Source of the DNA: Phoronis australis
Lineage: Eukaryota > Phoronida > Phoronidae
Reading direction: 5' to 3'
Length of the DNA: 64,000 nt
Assembly: GCA_002633005.1 (NCBI GenBank)
Contig: NMRA01000202.1
Location: 620,087-684,086, forward strand
Shown here piece after piece: positions 36,001-47,574 of the stretch. The position numbers were made by a program, and so were the translations under genes. The notes below the pieces were generated by a model. That model saw nothing but the letters and a program-made list of their open reading frames with translations. It was not told where the DNA came from and did not search any database. Numbering within the stretch: the first letter of the stretch is position 1; the number at the start of each line of letters is the position of its first letter.

Positions 36001-39000
36001 TATTTCAAAACTGAAAAATATTTATTTTATAATAATCTAAAATTCAAAGAATTTTAATAACAGATGGGCCCCTATGGTACCTTTAATTTGAGGCAGTTTA
36101 TTTTTAGTTGTAACTGACCCCCACCACAAGTGTGCATGTGCGTATGTATGTGGGTATGAATGTTTTCTCTTCATTTTCACGTTACTTTATTGGAAGTATT
36201 ATGTTCAACAAAAAACAGATGAACACACGCCCAAATCGGCCTTATACACCGGAAGCTTTTTGACAAATTATGCTTCACCCTGGCTAAACTATCACATTTA
36301 CATTCAATTTGCTTTAATTACTTTTTAACTGTAAACGGACACCTTTGAAGGCCGTTGATAAATCGAATCCTTCCAAGTCAGTCAAATACTCCAGAAAAGT
36401 TGTTTTAACTCTGACAAGTTCATATATTAAGAGGAAATCATTAGAGCTGTCACTTTTCAAAAGACTGATGGGACAGGTATCACAGGAAAAAATACAATGT
36501 AAATTGCCAGAGTAATTGCTAAAGCTGAAAGAATTTAATACATTCAATCTCAGTGTCCCTCCGAGCTCAAAAGGAATTTACTGGTATAATGTGACTTTAT
36601 AGATGATTTAGCTATTGGTAAGTGTAATTCGCTGAAAAGCTGCCAGCAGGGATATTCCTAGACTGCGCCTTTGCGCCATTAGCGCATAAAAATAAAAAGC
36701 ACAAGAACAATGCAGCAGTGCAACCCCGCCCTCTTTTAAAATGCAAGATTCTAGTAAACTTACAGCCAGTCTGGTAAAACATGACTGTTCTTATTTTAAT
36801 TGCCCTTGGGGTTCCTGTTTCATAAGTTACCACTTCAACTACACTATGTCTTCAACTTTTTAAAAAAGACACACTGGTTCAGACCTGGTCAGGAATATCC
36901 CTGTGCCAGATCTCAAAAGTTTAGTGCCACCTTTAGATAGTGAATCAGTCTAGTGGGTAAAATTGTGCTTACCTGTTAAAACACCATTGCTGGGGTAAAT
37001 TGGCATCTAAAGAATTTTAAGATGAACCATTTCTAAAATAACCCTGGCCATGCATAATAAGAAAAACTCTTGCACCCCTTCCTACCAAGAAGAATTGAGA
37101 CCAATACAATAAATTTACTTTTCCATCCGAAACTATCTTAAATCAATTTTCTGGTTTACAATGTGAAAATTTTTGCGAATAAAAATACTTGGATTAGGAT
37201 AAAAATCTGAAATTCGTCATCTCAAAAAACCCTAGAAATTAAAACAAAATTGAGAGTTACATTTACAGAAGACAAATCAAACAACAGCGAAACAGTTAAC
37301 CTCCGCATTTGCCCACCCATCAACTGCAAAAGATCAAAAGTTACAGACACTGGTTTTCGGCTAATCAAACATAAAAATCCATGGCAACAACACGCCAGTG
37401 TTATCTTACCTGTTCGTCAACCGTTTGTCCAGGTAGGGTTGACCAAAAGAAGCCCCTCCAGTCCGGGTCCTCAAAAATGTAGGGCAGTATACGAGTTAGC
37501 AACCGGACACAGTTCAGCACTGGAAGATGGACACTTCAGTTATTTTTAAAAAAAAATAAATTTAGTTACAGCAAGATTGCACATATACACCCTGGAGTTG
37601 GGCTCATAAGTAGTGTTACTATATTTAAACAGATATTAACATGAATTTCTTGACACGTTTTTTTGATTTTGAATTTGTCAGAAATAGGGAATATAAATCG
37701 GTAAATAAAACAACAAGAATGGATCAAATGAAATTTGAAATTTTCGGATGTAATAACTTCCTTTGTCAACAGAAACAGAAACAGAAATAAAGTAAAATCA
37801 AACACTATATGACAATTGACATATAAGATATGGTGTAATGAAATAGGGTGAGTTAAGACTTTTACTGTTCCACAATTCTAGAAAGAAACCATTCAGCGAT
37901 CAGACCCACAGTCTTGCTGGACCTTCAAATACCCTAACCAGATGGACTACATATGTTTGAAGATAACGTACTGAGTTCTCGGCCATAAAAGAAAATCTGA
38001 CACACTCTTGCAGCTCATAGAATAGAGAAAACAAACTTGGAAATTTCATGCAAACAATTCAGCTTTGTAGAAACTGCAGCAATCTCTGTGAAAATTCAAA
38101 ATTTTTAACAAAAACCAGTGACATAATTATGAATTACTTTTGAGCACATAATAAAATTCCATGATCATCAAGGACTTTAATAAAAAAATATATAGTTTTA
38201 CGGGTCAACAATTAACACTTTAAAGTTATATCAAAATTCGATTCTTTTATTACAGAGGTAGCCTATTACCTAGTCCTTGAAATTGCGGTGAGAAGTCTCT
38301 ACCAACCTGTTTGCTGCTCTCGCTGAGTACCGCACGAGCTCTCAGCAGCTGCTACGAGTTTCTCGACAGCTTTGTAGCATAGTGTAGCCAGATTGGATGG
38401 AGATTCCTCACGTAGCGCTCGTATTTCTGGTGCGGGGATCAGGGTGAAAACATCCTGGACGCACGTTACACTCTCCGACCAGAATTGATTCCAGAAACAC
38501 TCGTCAGCAGCTTCCACTGGCTAGAGTATAGATAAAGGAAAGAATTAAATTCAGAATAGCAAGACTAAATCTGAACACCATTCTAAGGGGGAAGTCAATG
38601 TTTTGATGTCACCTTTCGCTTTAAGAATACGAGTCTTCAGTTTCATGCATCTTATAGACATTACGAGCAATAATTGGACAATTATTATTACTTGTAACAA
38701 ACATACAATCAGATATTTTGATCAATTGTGAAGAAAGAATTTCATCCTAGGAAATTAATAGATCAAACGTTGAGTCTCATAGGTAACTTTCAATGCATGT
38801 ATCAACTTTTGTCTCATCATTTTGCCTTTAAAGGGTGTAACGGACTTATGCAGAGAATCTGAATATTAACTTTGTGTGAATTGTAAAAAGTTACGTTTTT
38901 TGTTTCATGTGATGATTCAGCAGAATGTTTGTGAAGTACCAAACAAAACATTAATTTCTGGTATGATATCTTTTAAGAAATTTTTGACAGAAAACTCGAT

Positions 39001-42000
39001 GTAAGTTGAAAGAGTGTGACGGATGAGCGCTCTGAATTTCTAAATTGTTTGTAGCGGCTAAGAGATTAATTCAGAATAATTCAAATTTCAGACTTATCCA
39101 CAAGCTCATGCATTTGGCAAAATATCTTCAAAACAATATACTTTCCAAGAGTACAAATTCTGTAAAATATGATTTTTGACTCTACACCAATCTGTAGTTG
39201 ATTAGGTCACGCGTCCATGCTATTTAGGAAAATCTAGTGAAAAAGAAAGCTCATTCATAGCAAAACAACATGATTAGTATATGATGCAATTCCATATAGA
39301 AATGTTGTAGCTAAATCTCAAAAACGCTGTTACAGTTTAGATAATTATTGTTCCGATTTTGATTTATGCAACTTCAAAATTTGTTTAATAAAAATCATAT
39401 ACCGTAAACGTTCGGGTTAAGGCCCATGCTCAGTTAACAGCCCACCCCCTACTTTAGGTGCATTTTCGATTTAACCGCCCACTGCTCGGTTAAGCGCCCC
39501 CCCTGCGATTTTTGAAGATTTCCAGTTAAGCGCCCACCTCTCGGTTAAGCGCCCATCCCCGACTTTTAAGGAATGAAGATTTAGCGCCCAGTGCTAAGGA
39601 AACGCGCGATTCCCCGACTTTTAGAAAAAGATCGATGATCACAATGAGCGCAACGACGCCGGGCCTCCGAGACGGTGGTTTAGCAATGTGAATTGCAATT
39701 ATACAAGTAACGAGTTATTGTCATGAGTCATGGACTCACTTCAAAATATAATACTTGAACGTTTTTGTCACTCTATTTTCTTCTCATGTTTGCAAAGTTT
39801 AAGACCGCCGCCGGCGTCAAAACCTCAGATTTCAGCGACTTTGTCTGCCGCGCTGAGTTTTCGTTTGCAGTGCACTTGATAAAACATAATATTCGAAAAA
39901 ATCAGGCCAGAGAAATGAGACAATGGTTAAAAGTATATAGTCACGCCCGTTTCTGTTACTTAGGACTGTCGCTATTCTCTTTTGGTGCACGCGCACAAGT
40001 TCCCACACTTTGGAGTGCATGTTACCTTGACACCAACATGTGATTGACAGGTGACTCGCACGTAGGCCCTACGCGCATGCTGAATCGCGCCGCTATCTTT
40101 GGTCGTAAAAAACGAGATGTATATTGAAAGAGGCCGTTATATTACTTGACGGCATTTCCAAGTCACGATTGTCAGCCAACTGAGACATTGCGCGCTAACA
40201 ACGGGACCGAACAGTGCCGCAGTGTGATATTGCAAGAGATATTTATAGGATAATCTGGACATCTTGCATGAAAAATAAATGTTTTTCCACCACGAAGTTT
40301 GGTAAGGTGATCATTTATGAATTGAAACATCGCTGTTTTGTAGCGTTTTATCACATATTTATGCCGTGGCTCGAAATTTTATTCTTGATTGACGAGTGGC
40401 ACACGGCCACTTAACCCCGATTCTTGTCTTGGGCCTACTTCTTTGCCGAGCATGTTTGGCGCAACGGCAAGTGAGCAATGCCGGGCAGTCGAGATAAAAC
40501 AGCAAGCCACAGAACCATACGCTGAAAATGTCATTGAGCCACGGAGTGTTGACAATAAACATCCCAAACACAAAAAAAACATCTGAATTAAGGTTTTCAA
40601 ACTTTTATTACAACCAGTTTTAATGAAAACTGCTCTATGACTATGAACTTGGCAGCTAGTACGAGACTGTAACCATAAATCTGATGTCTGCTGTGACCTC
40701 TGCAACACGTGAAGCTTACACGCGCGCACTTTAGCAAGATGAAATAGTTGCAATCCAAGTAGAGGCTGCGTGGTCACTGGTCGTCTGCGCTCTGCACTAC
40801 AGGGCTAAATAACAAGACCGCAGGACGGCACGGGGCTATTACTCAGCAATTCTGTAAATTTAATAGTGAATAACTAATCTGAGGGCATGATAACCTTTGT
40901 TAGGATCATCCCCTGTTATGACATTTTTCCCGTCACATGGCGACTTGACGGTAACGCTCTTTGAAAAGTGCTACGCGTTCCGAGTAGGCCTACGACTACG
41001 TGTGTGGTGTGGGTACTTAGATCACGAGGTAAGATTAACCGCCCAGGGCGCTTGCCTGTCGTAATAAGCGCCCATGTTCGGTTAACCGCCCACCCTGGAT
41101 TTTTTGAAGTTTCACGTTTAAGCGCCCATGTCTGGTTAACCGCCCACACCCGATTTTTTGGGTTTGCCAATTTAACCGCCCAGGGTGTTAACCCGAATGT
41201 TTACGGTGAGTTCTCATACAAAAGTGGAACATTTAAAAAAGTAACAATTCCTAAAAGTGTTTTTAGAGCAGTGCATAAAACAAAATATCTCTAAGTTTCA
41301 TTTGAATTCCATCAGCCAATTCAGAGATATGATCTTCCAAACTTGAAGTCCAAAAATGGACATTTTTCTGAGATCTTACATAACTTTAAAGATGTGAACA
41401 ACAAAGCCCTCACTTTTCTTCTAAGCATCTGACGCTGGCGCGTGATACTTGTAAATAGTAGCACGGGAAGATATCTGGTGAATTTTGTAAGATTTGTGTC
41501 CCGTGGGGTTTTTGTTCGTCAACAGGTGTGATTTCACAAAACTTCTTCAACATGGCACCCGGTGAAGGAAGCTTGAGTGAACAGCGACAGATTTTCATGG
41601 ATTATGGATATGTTCAAATTATGTAAACTAAATTGTCTCCAGAGTCATGGTGAGTGCTAATTATAACTCAATGCGTATAAATGCATGTTTCATTTGACGT
41701 TATTCACTGTGTTTTGAGAAGATTAACTTTTATATGGCGGTGTACTATCGCCTGTGTGTGCCCGCAGTTTTCAGTAAGCCTATATTTTCATTCAAAAGTT
41801 AAAACTAGATCGGCAGCACATCATCAGCACGATAACTATCGTTTGGTAGATAACCCATGACGATTTCCAACACCACCCTGTCGAGGTGATTCCTTTGACA
41901 GACTTCTCACCTCTTCTCAGCTCTTGCTGAATGCAGTAACTTGTCGTTATGGTTAAGGTCGAGGCATCCATGACTGAGGGCGCTGCAGGACAAGGGCCAG

Positions 42001-42216
42001 GCTCATTTTTACAGAAAATCTGAGAAACTGTTTCGTCCACTAAATCACGGGACCGTTATTGAGTGATTGTCTGATACTCTAAATCAGGGTCAATTATATC
42101 CCACCAGTACCAAGGAGAGCACGTAGCAACAACACTATAAAAAATCGCACCTGTGTTTTGGTCGTCAGTTGAATAACAGCTTTGCGAAAACTCAGCTTCG
42201 TGTCACTGTTCCCCAT
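21007..42216 (-). CDS. HID1: HID1 (HID1 domain-containing, dymeclin-like Golgi protein), complete
   Basis: Peripheral Golgi protein acting in dense-core vesicle formation. Exons on the minus strand, 5' to 3': 42216-42151, 38520-38307, 37519-37410, 35761-35717, 35491-35438, 35296-35128, 33984-33927, 33359-33140, 32541-32485, 32227-32087, 31809-31719, 31242-31091, 28822-28744, 28232-28068, 27416-27192, 23958-23519, 22588-22475, 22008-21917, 21346-21188, 21070-21007. All are GT-AG and the phases join to 904 codons plus TAA. It starts MGNSDTKLSFRKAVIQ, with Gly2 fitting N-myristoylation, and ends KLFEIQRV as in vertebrates. Hallmarks include DSCEYIWEAGVGFAHSP, YDPVGYGVPYNHLMF, SGERNFGVRLNKPY and HHLVFFLLEVFNNIIQYQFD. 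It is longer than the human protein (788 residues as I recall), mostly from a Ser/Glu-rich linker at residues ~616-800. Confidence 0.95.
23519..23958 (-). CDS. HID1: HID1 linker exon, low-complexity
   Basis: The exon codes ~146 residues rich in Ser, Gly, Glu, Thr and Gln (SGKKTPRSSTVTRKSLSSS early, EESEAGSKSE-like late) and looks disordered. It joins TPG from the previous exon to the Pro-rich exon 22588-22475. Vertebrates have a shorter, unrelated-looking Ser/Pro linker here. The core HID1 fold flanks it on both sides, so this is probably a flexible insert or phosphorylation platform. Confidence 0.85.
23959..27191 (-). other. HID1 intron 15, no recognised content
   Basis: The second-longest HID1 intron, after intron 1. 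A+T-rich, with no strong repeat, RNA gene or missed exon that I can recognise. Donor at 27191-27190 and acceptor at 23960-23959 are clear. Confidence 0.55.
28906..29476. mobile_element. PIF/Harbinger-like MITE with TTA target duplication
   Basis: The left end GGGCTGTTCCATCAAAATCT, then GTGTGGGAGGGGTGGAAGG, is repeated in inverse at 29434-29475. The flanks read TTA on both sides. TTA duplications and GGGNTGTT ends fit PIF/Harbinger (Tourist-like) MITEs. Inside, ATTACGGGTGGTTGCATTT-like words recur near both ends. No transposase ORF. It lies in the HID1 intron before exon 28822-28744. Confidence 0.7.
29543..29589. repeat. Extra right end of the PIF/Harbinger-like MITE
   Basis: A second copy of the right terminal segment, from the C-run to GGAACAGCCCTTA, lies 110 bp after the first, with an N at 29542 beside the C-run. 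It could be a solo end, a nested insertion or an assembly artefact. Confidence 0.6.
30110..30521. repeat. Dispersed repeat family 2, HID1 intron copy
   Basis: The block CTTGTAGAGACATTTTTCC and a later block from AACCAAGATGAAGGTC through AACATAGCATCGATAACGG resemble 695-1055. It abuts MITE copy C at 30522, as if one element inserted at the edge of the other. Confidence 0.45.
30522..31062 (-). mobile_element. MITE family 1, copy C
   Basis: It begins CTTTAAGGTTAGGTAGCA and ends near GGTCTTACATAATTG. It is the most readable copy of the family, with GGAACATCATATCTC, TTTTTGAGACCTCATC and GGTCACATGACCTAATTGG blocks. It ends about 30 bp from HID1 exon 12 (31091-31242), so it abuts a splice donor region. 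Confidence 0.65.
31911..32100 (-). repeat. 57-bp tandem repeat over the HID1 exon 10 splice donor
   Basis: The exon end and donor (GACATTAACAAG then GTAGGCTGG on the minus strand) recur as donor-like copies at 32029 (GTTGGC), 31971 (GTAGAC) and 31914 (GTAGGT), at 57-58-bp steps, sharing GGCTGGATATCCTGTT. Extending the exon to the second donor keeps frame (57 nt) but hits TGA, so 32086 is the working donor. Confidence 0.88.
34381..34604 (-). mobile_element. tRNA-derived SINE in a HID1 intron
   Basis: On the minus strand 34604-34532 folds as a tRNA-like cloverleaf. The D stem GCTC/GAGC and anticodon stem TCTGC/GCAGA are perfect, the T stem pairs with wobbles, and 6 of 7 acceptor pairs form. 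Position 33 is C and 37 is T, and the T loop reads TTTGAGT, so it is probably not a working tRNA. A unique body and a T/A-rich end follow. A related segment near 34695-34740 suggests a second partial copy. Confidence 0.6.
38521..39079 (-). other. HID1 intron 1, proximal part
   Basis: Non-coding sequence between exon 2 and MITE copy D. Some phrases recall the MITE family (TTTGTGTGAATTGTAAAAAG), but no element limits can be set. Confidence 0.5.
39080..41391 (+). mobile_element. MITE family 1, copy D, split by a transposon
   Basis: Left part 39080-39400 and right part 41207-41391 align in order with copies E and F. Left block: GCAAAATATCTTCAAAAC through AAACGCTGTTAC. Right block: CAAAAGTGGAACATT through CTTACATAACTTTAAAG. 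Between them sits the 1.8-kb TIR element at 39401-41206. The left terminal repeat of the MITE is not clear. Confidence 0.6.
39401..41206. mobile_element. 1.8-kb non-autonomous TIR transposon nested in MITE copy D
   Basis: The ends ACCGTAAACGTTCGGGTTAA and, inverted, ACCGTAAACATTCGGGTTAA match at 19 of 20 positions. Both subterminal regions carry several copies of GGTTAAGCGCCCA or GGTTAACCGCCCA. The interior has only short ORFs, none resembling a transposase. No target duplication is evident at the borders. It breaks MITE family 1 copy D, so it is the younger insertion. Confidence 0.75.
42151..42216 (-). CDS. HID1: HID1 first coding exon
   Basis: It encodes the first 22 residues, MGNSDTKLSFRKAVIQLTTK plus TQ, nearly the same as the human N-terminus. 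Met-Gly with Ser/Asp following fits an N-myristoylation signal that anchors HID1 to Golgi membranes. Donor GTGCGA. The start is fixed by conservation and by the Met-Gly. The next exon lies 3.6 kb away across the split MITE. Confidence 0.92.
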
Positions 42217-42249
42217 TTTGCATTATCATTTCGCACCAACTGAAACACT

Positions 42250-42620
42250 GCTAATTGATTGGATGATATGTCTGCTCTGTCATCTACCGGAGGACAGAGG
42301 AACCAATAGAGCGAAAAAGAGGGTGAGAGAGCGAGCGGGGAGGGACGGGAGGAAGGGAGGAAGCGAGGGACGGGAGGAAGGGAGGAAGCGAGGGACGGGA
42401 GGAACGGAGAGACACGAGGGAGAATGAGAAAGAGGAAGCCGGAATGGAGGGGACGAGCGAGGTAGAGAGAAGGAGGAAGGGGGGTAGGGCAGGAACAGAG
42501 GGAGGGGGTATGTATTGCAACAGTGGGAAGGGAAAGTGGGAGGGAAGGGGAGACGAGTGAGAAAGTAAGAGACCAGCATAGGGAGCTAGGGTCGGGGAGG
42601 GGGAAGGCCCGAACAGTTTT
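42250..42620 (-). promoter_or_regulatory. HID1 upstream region: CCAAT boxes and purine tract
   Basis: Upstream of the HID1 ATG on the minus strand, CCAAT lies at 42262-42258 and, on the other strand, at 42303-42307. Beyond them is a ~300-bp almost pure-purine (plus-strand) tract, 42305-42605, containing about three copies of a 25-bp unit (GAGGGACGGGAGGAAGGGAG). No TATA box is seen. ORFs across this tract are composition artefacts. Confidence 0.5.
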
Positions 42621-42894
42621 ACTTGCATTGAAGCCACCGAAATTCCAGTTTAATTGGGAAAAAATCAAAGGTTTATGACCGCTCAAGAAAGTCTCCTTTG
42701 CATAAATGAATAAGTACAATTATGGACATTCGGTAGACTCAGGAGTCGACGCTTCGACCTTCGGGATTAGTGGGTCTTCGGAATTTGGAATGGACATTAA
42801 AGACCCGTAGAACAATATGGAATTTTAAACAAAATCATGAATCAATTGGTTGATTTGGTCGATTGTCAGAAAAGAAACACAGCACAATGAAGCC

Positions 42895-43470
42895 GGTAAG
42901 AGTGAAAAGAATAAAGAAAATGTGAAATAATAATTCCGTTCCGTAAAATGCCAGCGTGAATCAACAAACTCATGAAACGCAATAAGTTATCAAAGTAACG
43001 CGAAACTCGTGAAATGAGACAAAAAATGAAACTGAAAATGTGAAAATATCTTTAAATATAATTACACATATTTTTCACCTTTATCATAATCCCGTAACAA
43101 GCGAAACCGCCTAATGAAGCTATAAATAATAAATGGACAAACCCGGCCATGAATGCAACGAAGGAGTCACTTAAATTAATGAATTCGTAAACGAGCAATT
43201 AATCAAACCACAAATTTTAACAAGTTCATGATACCACAAAATGTCATAAATCACTAAACGCGTAAAAATGCAACGAATGAACAAACCCGTAGAAAGCGAC
43301 AAAGAAATCAAATGGTAAAATGAACCCGTGATATGAGAGGAATAATTGAACAAAGAAAGAAATCAGAATATGCGTCGATTAATAATGAATATATAAAATG
43401 CGATGAATTAATCAATGCAGTCAAAAATTGTCCCGAAATTAACGAAACATGAACATTCATGCGAGTGTCT
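42895..43470. repeat. Degenerate short-unit repeat tract
   Basis: An A-rich tract in which words like AACCCGTGAAATG, CGTAAAAATGCAACGAATGA and AATCAA recur at irregular 25-45-bp spacing (42955, 43000, 43140, 43190, 43255, 43320). It reads as an old, strongly diverged minisatellite. Confidence 0.4.
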
Positions 43471-43544
43471 ATTGAGCGAAGAACAGACAATGCCGTATAA
43501 TACATATTATCAGATATTTTGTATATATAGAGTTGGTGAAAAAC

Positions 43545-43680
43545 CTGAATTTAATGAGGCATTATCGGTTTTAATGCCCAAAAACGTACTTTGGATGGTT
43601 GTTGGATAAGTAAATTTATTATAGTCATTTGGTTTAATCTGAGCTATATAACAACAAAATCAGTTGTGTTTCTGTGATTT
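43545..43680 (+). repeat. Dispersed repeat family 3, diverged copy
   Basis: It shares ATGCCCAAAAACGTAC-type sequence, GGTTGTTGG, then CTGAGCTATATAAC and AAAATCAGTTGTGTTT with the copies near 15600 and 56800. Intergenic between HID1 and the lectin-like gene. Confidence 0.35.
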
Positions 43681-43699
43681 TACTACAAATTGCCACTTT

Positions 43700-46600
43700 T
43701 CACCGTAACGGTTGTCTGTCATTCTTTCACTGAAATTATGGTCAGTAAGTTTACTAATTCAATAGGCTTTTAAGTGTTTTAATAAACAGCAGAGCGCGCG
43801 TGACAGCGACCTCGTGACTTGCAGGTTCGAATACGCGTCGGCTGATTTCAGAAATATAACCTTTATCGCCAAAAATTGTCCATCAAAAGCATTCACCGAA
43901 ATAAGAGCCATTTTCCGTAGCATGCACCTATGTGAACTCATTATAAGTTTTTTTGAAATTTAGAAAGTGTTTTTCCAAGAATGTGGCAATAGATGACAAT
44001 GACTTGAAGTATCCGACTACCCTTGTGCACTCAAAATTTAGCAAAGAGGCCTCTATGAAGGAGACAATGACCTTTTTAGTATTTTGTCATAGGTCATCAA
44101 GCGACTATTTTTATTATTTTCGAGTTTTTGGCAACAGTCACTCCATCCGCCAACTTCATCCGCCAAATCTCTCAAAAATAGTTAGAAAAATTGACCGACG
44201 TTTTCCTAATGACAAAGACACGACAGATGATGGTTTCAAAAGGGTGCAACTGTTGCAGCGACACCGGGCGGATTTTCGGGAAATTTGGCAAATAGGCTAG
44301 TTCTATTAGAAAGACGGCGACGCATCCCAAATTTCAGGATTCGACGTTATTTTATGTCACCTAGTGCACATTTTATGATACTTATAAACACCCTTGGGAC
44401 TGCATCCCGTTTATAAAGCAGTCATTCCACGCTAATTGGCATCCTCTATTGAAGCAGTAAATGAAGTATCTTTGACTGTGTGACGTGAACGGCTGACGAC
44501 CCGGGGAGTGGAACAACTGGTTATTACCATGGGGCTGAGGAAACTCCATCCTCATAATCTCGATTTCGCACCTGCCCTTTGGCTAAAGGCATGAACATAC
44601 AATGTCAGCAGGTTGGCGCAATTCTATCTCTGTCAGCGTACATATCCCGTCCTTCACTGGCATGTGTTTATTTAACAAAATATGCCCCGGCCTTACCTAG
44701 TTTTTATAACAACACAATACTCTTTGACGCTCCCTTTGAAATGATTTGAAGAATGTGTTTATGAAACGTAGGTGTGTCTGACGTCACGTTGGTGTGTTGT
44801 GCGGACAAGATACTGCTTCAGGCCTATTTATCTCTATTCACAAACAGCGAATCAGTGAAATTTTTAACAAGGGTCACTCGATGAAATTCAACGCCAACGT
44901 TTAAAAGCTTATTTACCTATTATAATTAAGCCGCTGTATACCACTTCATAGACATCGACAATTTTTTTCACAGGCGCAGTGCCGTTCGAAAGCAATATCA
45001 TGACGTTCTTATTCTTTGTTTGAATTGAAATTGGTTACAATGACTGGACGGCAATATTCATATTAAACAGAGAAAATTATTATAATGATGATTTAGGGCA
45101 ATCTGACATCTTAGACAACAACGGTAACGAAATATGAAGAAACGAAAATAATGCCTTGACGACCGAAGCTAGGATACAACATTCTGAATCCTAGCCCGCA
45201 TCGATTAGCAACTTATGGGCTTTAGCCTGAAGTTTGAACGACAACCCGTCGGTTATTCTTAAGTCCAGAAATGTTTTCTAATCTGAGTGAGGAGCAAGAT
45301 CATACTGATTTTATTGCAGTTAGTGGCCTAAACCAAAAGTAAGTTTTTGACAGGAGGTGCGTGTTTATTTCTCTTACACTTTCTTACCGGTTACTGTTTG
45401 AAATATCTACATCATATCTCGCTAAATCAACATTAAAACAATTTTCATAAAAGTTCGAGGTCGTAATCTTTGAAAATTAGTCACAATATTTATATTTGTT
45501 CTTGTTCCACAAAAAACACGTCAGTTTCTGAAAGTGTAAAAAATGTCTTGCGCCTCAAATATAAGAGATGTTTCCATTTGCTCGTAAAGCGTAATATATG
45601 ACCCTCTCTGCATTTATTTGAAACGGAGTGTTTAGCGATTGAATGCCGGCGCAACATTAAGTGGGATTCTGTTTTCACATGATGACGTCAGTGAAGACCG
45701 AGTTTCCCAATTGGAACGGCGAAATACACATTAAAAAGCAAATTTAACAAATTAAGCGTCAAGATGGCAATTGTCTACTCTCCGTCTTCGGTAAGTTACA
45801 ATAAGCTTGTGCTCTCCTAACAGATAGCCGTCAACTACATGTAGCAACCCGTGTTCTCACAGCGTCACCCACGCAACATGTGCTTTCTGTACCCCGACCC
45901 CTCGAACTGTTTGAGTGCCACAACGCTCCACCTGCGTGAACAAGGAAAATTTCACCTGTTGACTTGTGTTTGAAAACACGTCACATTATTTTTAAATGAA
46001 AATGCACCATTTTATATATTTGTGCGTATTGAAGGATAAAAACGCACTGGTTATCGGAATGTCACCAAGCATCACACCATACACAATTATGGAAACAATC
46101 CTCGTCATCTGTACTTGCCAATACTAGCCTACAAACTATAACTACAGGTATTTAATCATGCACTACGAGTAGTTGTCCTTTGTGCTCAGACACACTTCTC
46201 AGGCTTCTGAGAGGTTTTACGGGTACGTCCTTTCAACAAACGAGTTTTGCAAACAAGCTCCCTGCGGCACCGACGAAACACAATCGCTGTGCATTATGAT
46301 GATACGGTAATTCTACGATTAGAAGTAGGCAGGACACCTAAGGAAACGATTAGAAACGATTAGCATAACTTTCTTCGAAAACTGAAACTCGGTGCACAAT
46401 AGCCATCTCCTGTGCCGTACGCTTAATTGGTTTGTTCTGCACAGGCACTGAGTGGCGTCCATGCATCTCATGGCGTAGCCAGCGCTGATGCTCTGTTGTA
46501 CATGTACGTGTTGGCACGATGCAAGATCCAAAGTTCGAAATCTGTACAAAAATCAAAGTTTGAATGAAATCAGTTCGGAGTTAAATTATTATTTATTGAT

Positions 46601-47481
46601 GGCAAAACAAAAAAATAAAAACAAAGAACTTAACAAAGGAGATTTCTTGAAAGAAATGTCACGGTTTTGTCCAAGGCATCGTAAGTCAGTAGCAGCGAGA
46701 AAAAAAATTATTGAGTGGATGAAATTGAACACAATTCAAAATAACTCCTTGGCATCCAAATTAATTTATGACTAAAGATGACACATGATCAGTCTCGCGT
46801 TTGACCGTTTTTTTTTTTTTTGTTAGGTCCCAGTTGATCATTGGCTCGGGTTGTTCCTAATGACAAAAAATGGCGGGAGTTTTGAGTGAGAGTGCGAAAA
46901 GACTGCATCATAGATATCATAATACTATACAGATGTCTATGGACATCACGGTCGTGTCATCATCCACATTTGCATACAATGGCTGCTGCCAAAGTAATAG
47001 GTTAATATGCAATGTGTGTAACATGAACAAAATGTATGACTTTCATATGACCCTGCTGACTGGCCGTGTTCCCAAATAGTGAATAAAAAGAGTAGAAATT
47101 CTTTACAGTCCCTTGCGCGTCGTAGGATCACGTCATCCAAGTATTGTTTGTTGACTATAGGAGACTTTTTTTCGTCAGGTCACAGCTACACCCAAGAACT
47201 GAATAGAGGTTATTGTGTACCTGCTCAAGCTGTCAACAGGTGAGGTGAACAAAAGATGTGACCCGTGAACTGAGACGAGATCTTGTATTGGTTGTTAAAA
47301 CGTGTGTTTGATAAGCACTGCACTTACGTCGCTGATTTCTATACTACTTGGTCATTTGTAAATAACGCAAAGGACACCTAAGTACTACGAATTTGCTTGG
47401 TGACACTTTCATTTCGACATACGGGTAGTACTGACGACTCACAGAAACGAACCGATTACAGTTGACACGGGATTATACTGA
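43700..47481. other. Intergenic region between HID1 and the lectin-like gene
   Basis: No coding exon recognised. It contains a T-run at 46809-46821 and several short ORFs (for example 43953-44300, + strand, 115 codons) with no family I know. Promoters of the divergent genes must lie at its edges. No clear TATA box precedes 47482. Confidence 0.5.
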
Positions 47482-47574
47482 ATGGCCATGAGGCTACGAG
47501 CGCTGTTGGTGATTTTGCTGTTCCTGGCGATAGCATGTGAAGCGCACAGAAGACGACGTCGGAGACACAGGCGG
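47482..47574 (+). CDS. Lectin-like gene: signal peptide exon
   Basis: It encodes MAMRLRALLVILLFLAIACE then A and HRRRRRRHRR. It has a short basic n-region, a Leu/Ile core and likely cleavage after CEA. The Arg-rich stretch immediately after would be exposed at the mature N-terminus or act as a furin-type propeptide site. The donor is GTAAGA at 47575. Met1 is preferred over the Met at codon 3, but either works. Confidence 0.75.

Noticed and set aside
40379-40777. ORFs inside the nested transposon as a transposase
   Set aside because: Too short, and no catalytic DDE-type spacing or recognised similarity; the element appears non-autonomous.
42192-42719. Minus-strand ORFs up to 175 codons upstream of HID1
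   Set aside because: They are translations of the homopyrimidine tract and its 25-bp repeats; one overlaps the HID1 start in another frame.
43795-43845. B-box-like GGTTCGAATAC as a tRNA or SINE
   Set aside because: No matching A box or cloverleaf could be drawn.
43953-44300. 115-codon plus-strand ORF in intergenic DNA
   Set aside because: Unrecognised and isolated; could be a decayed element or chance, so not called.
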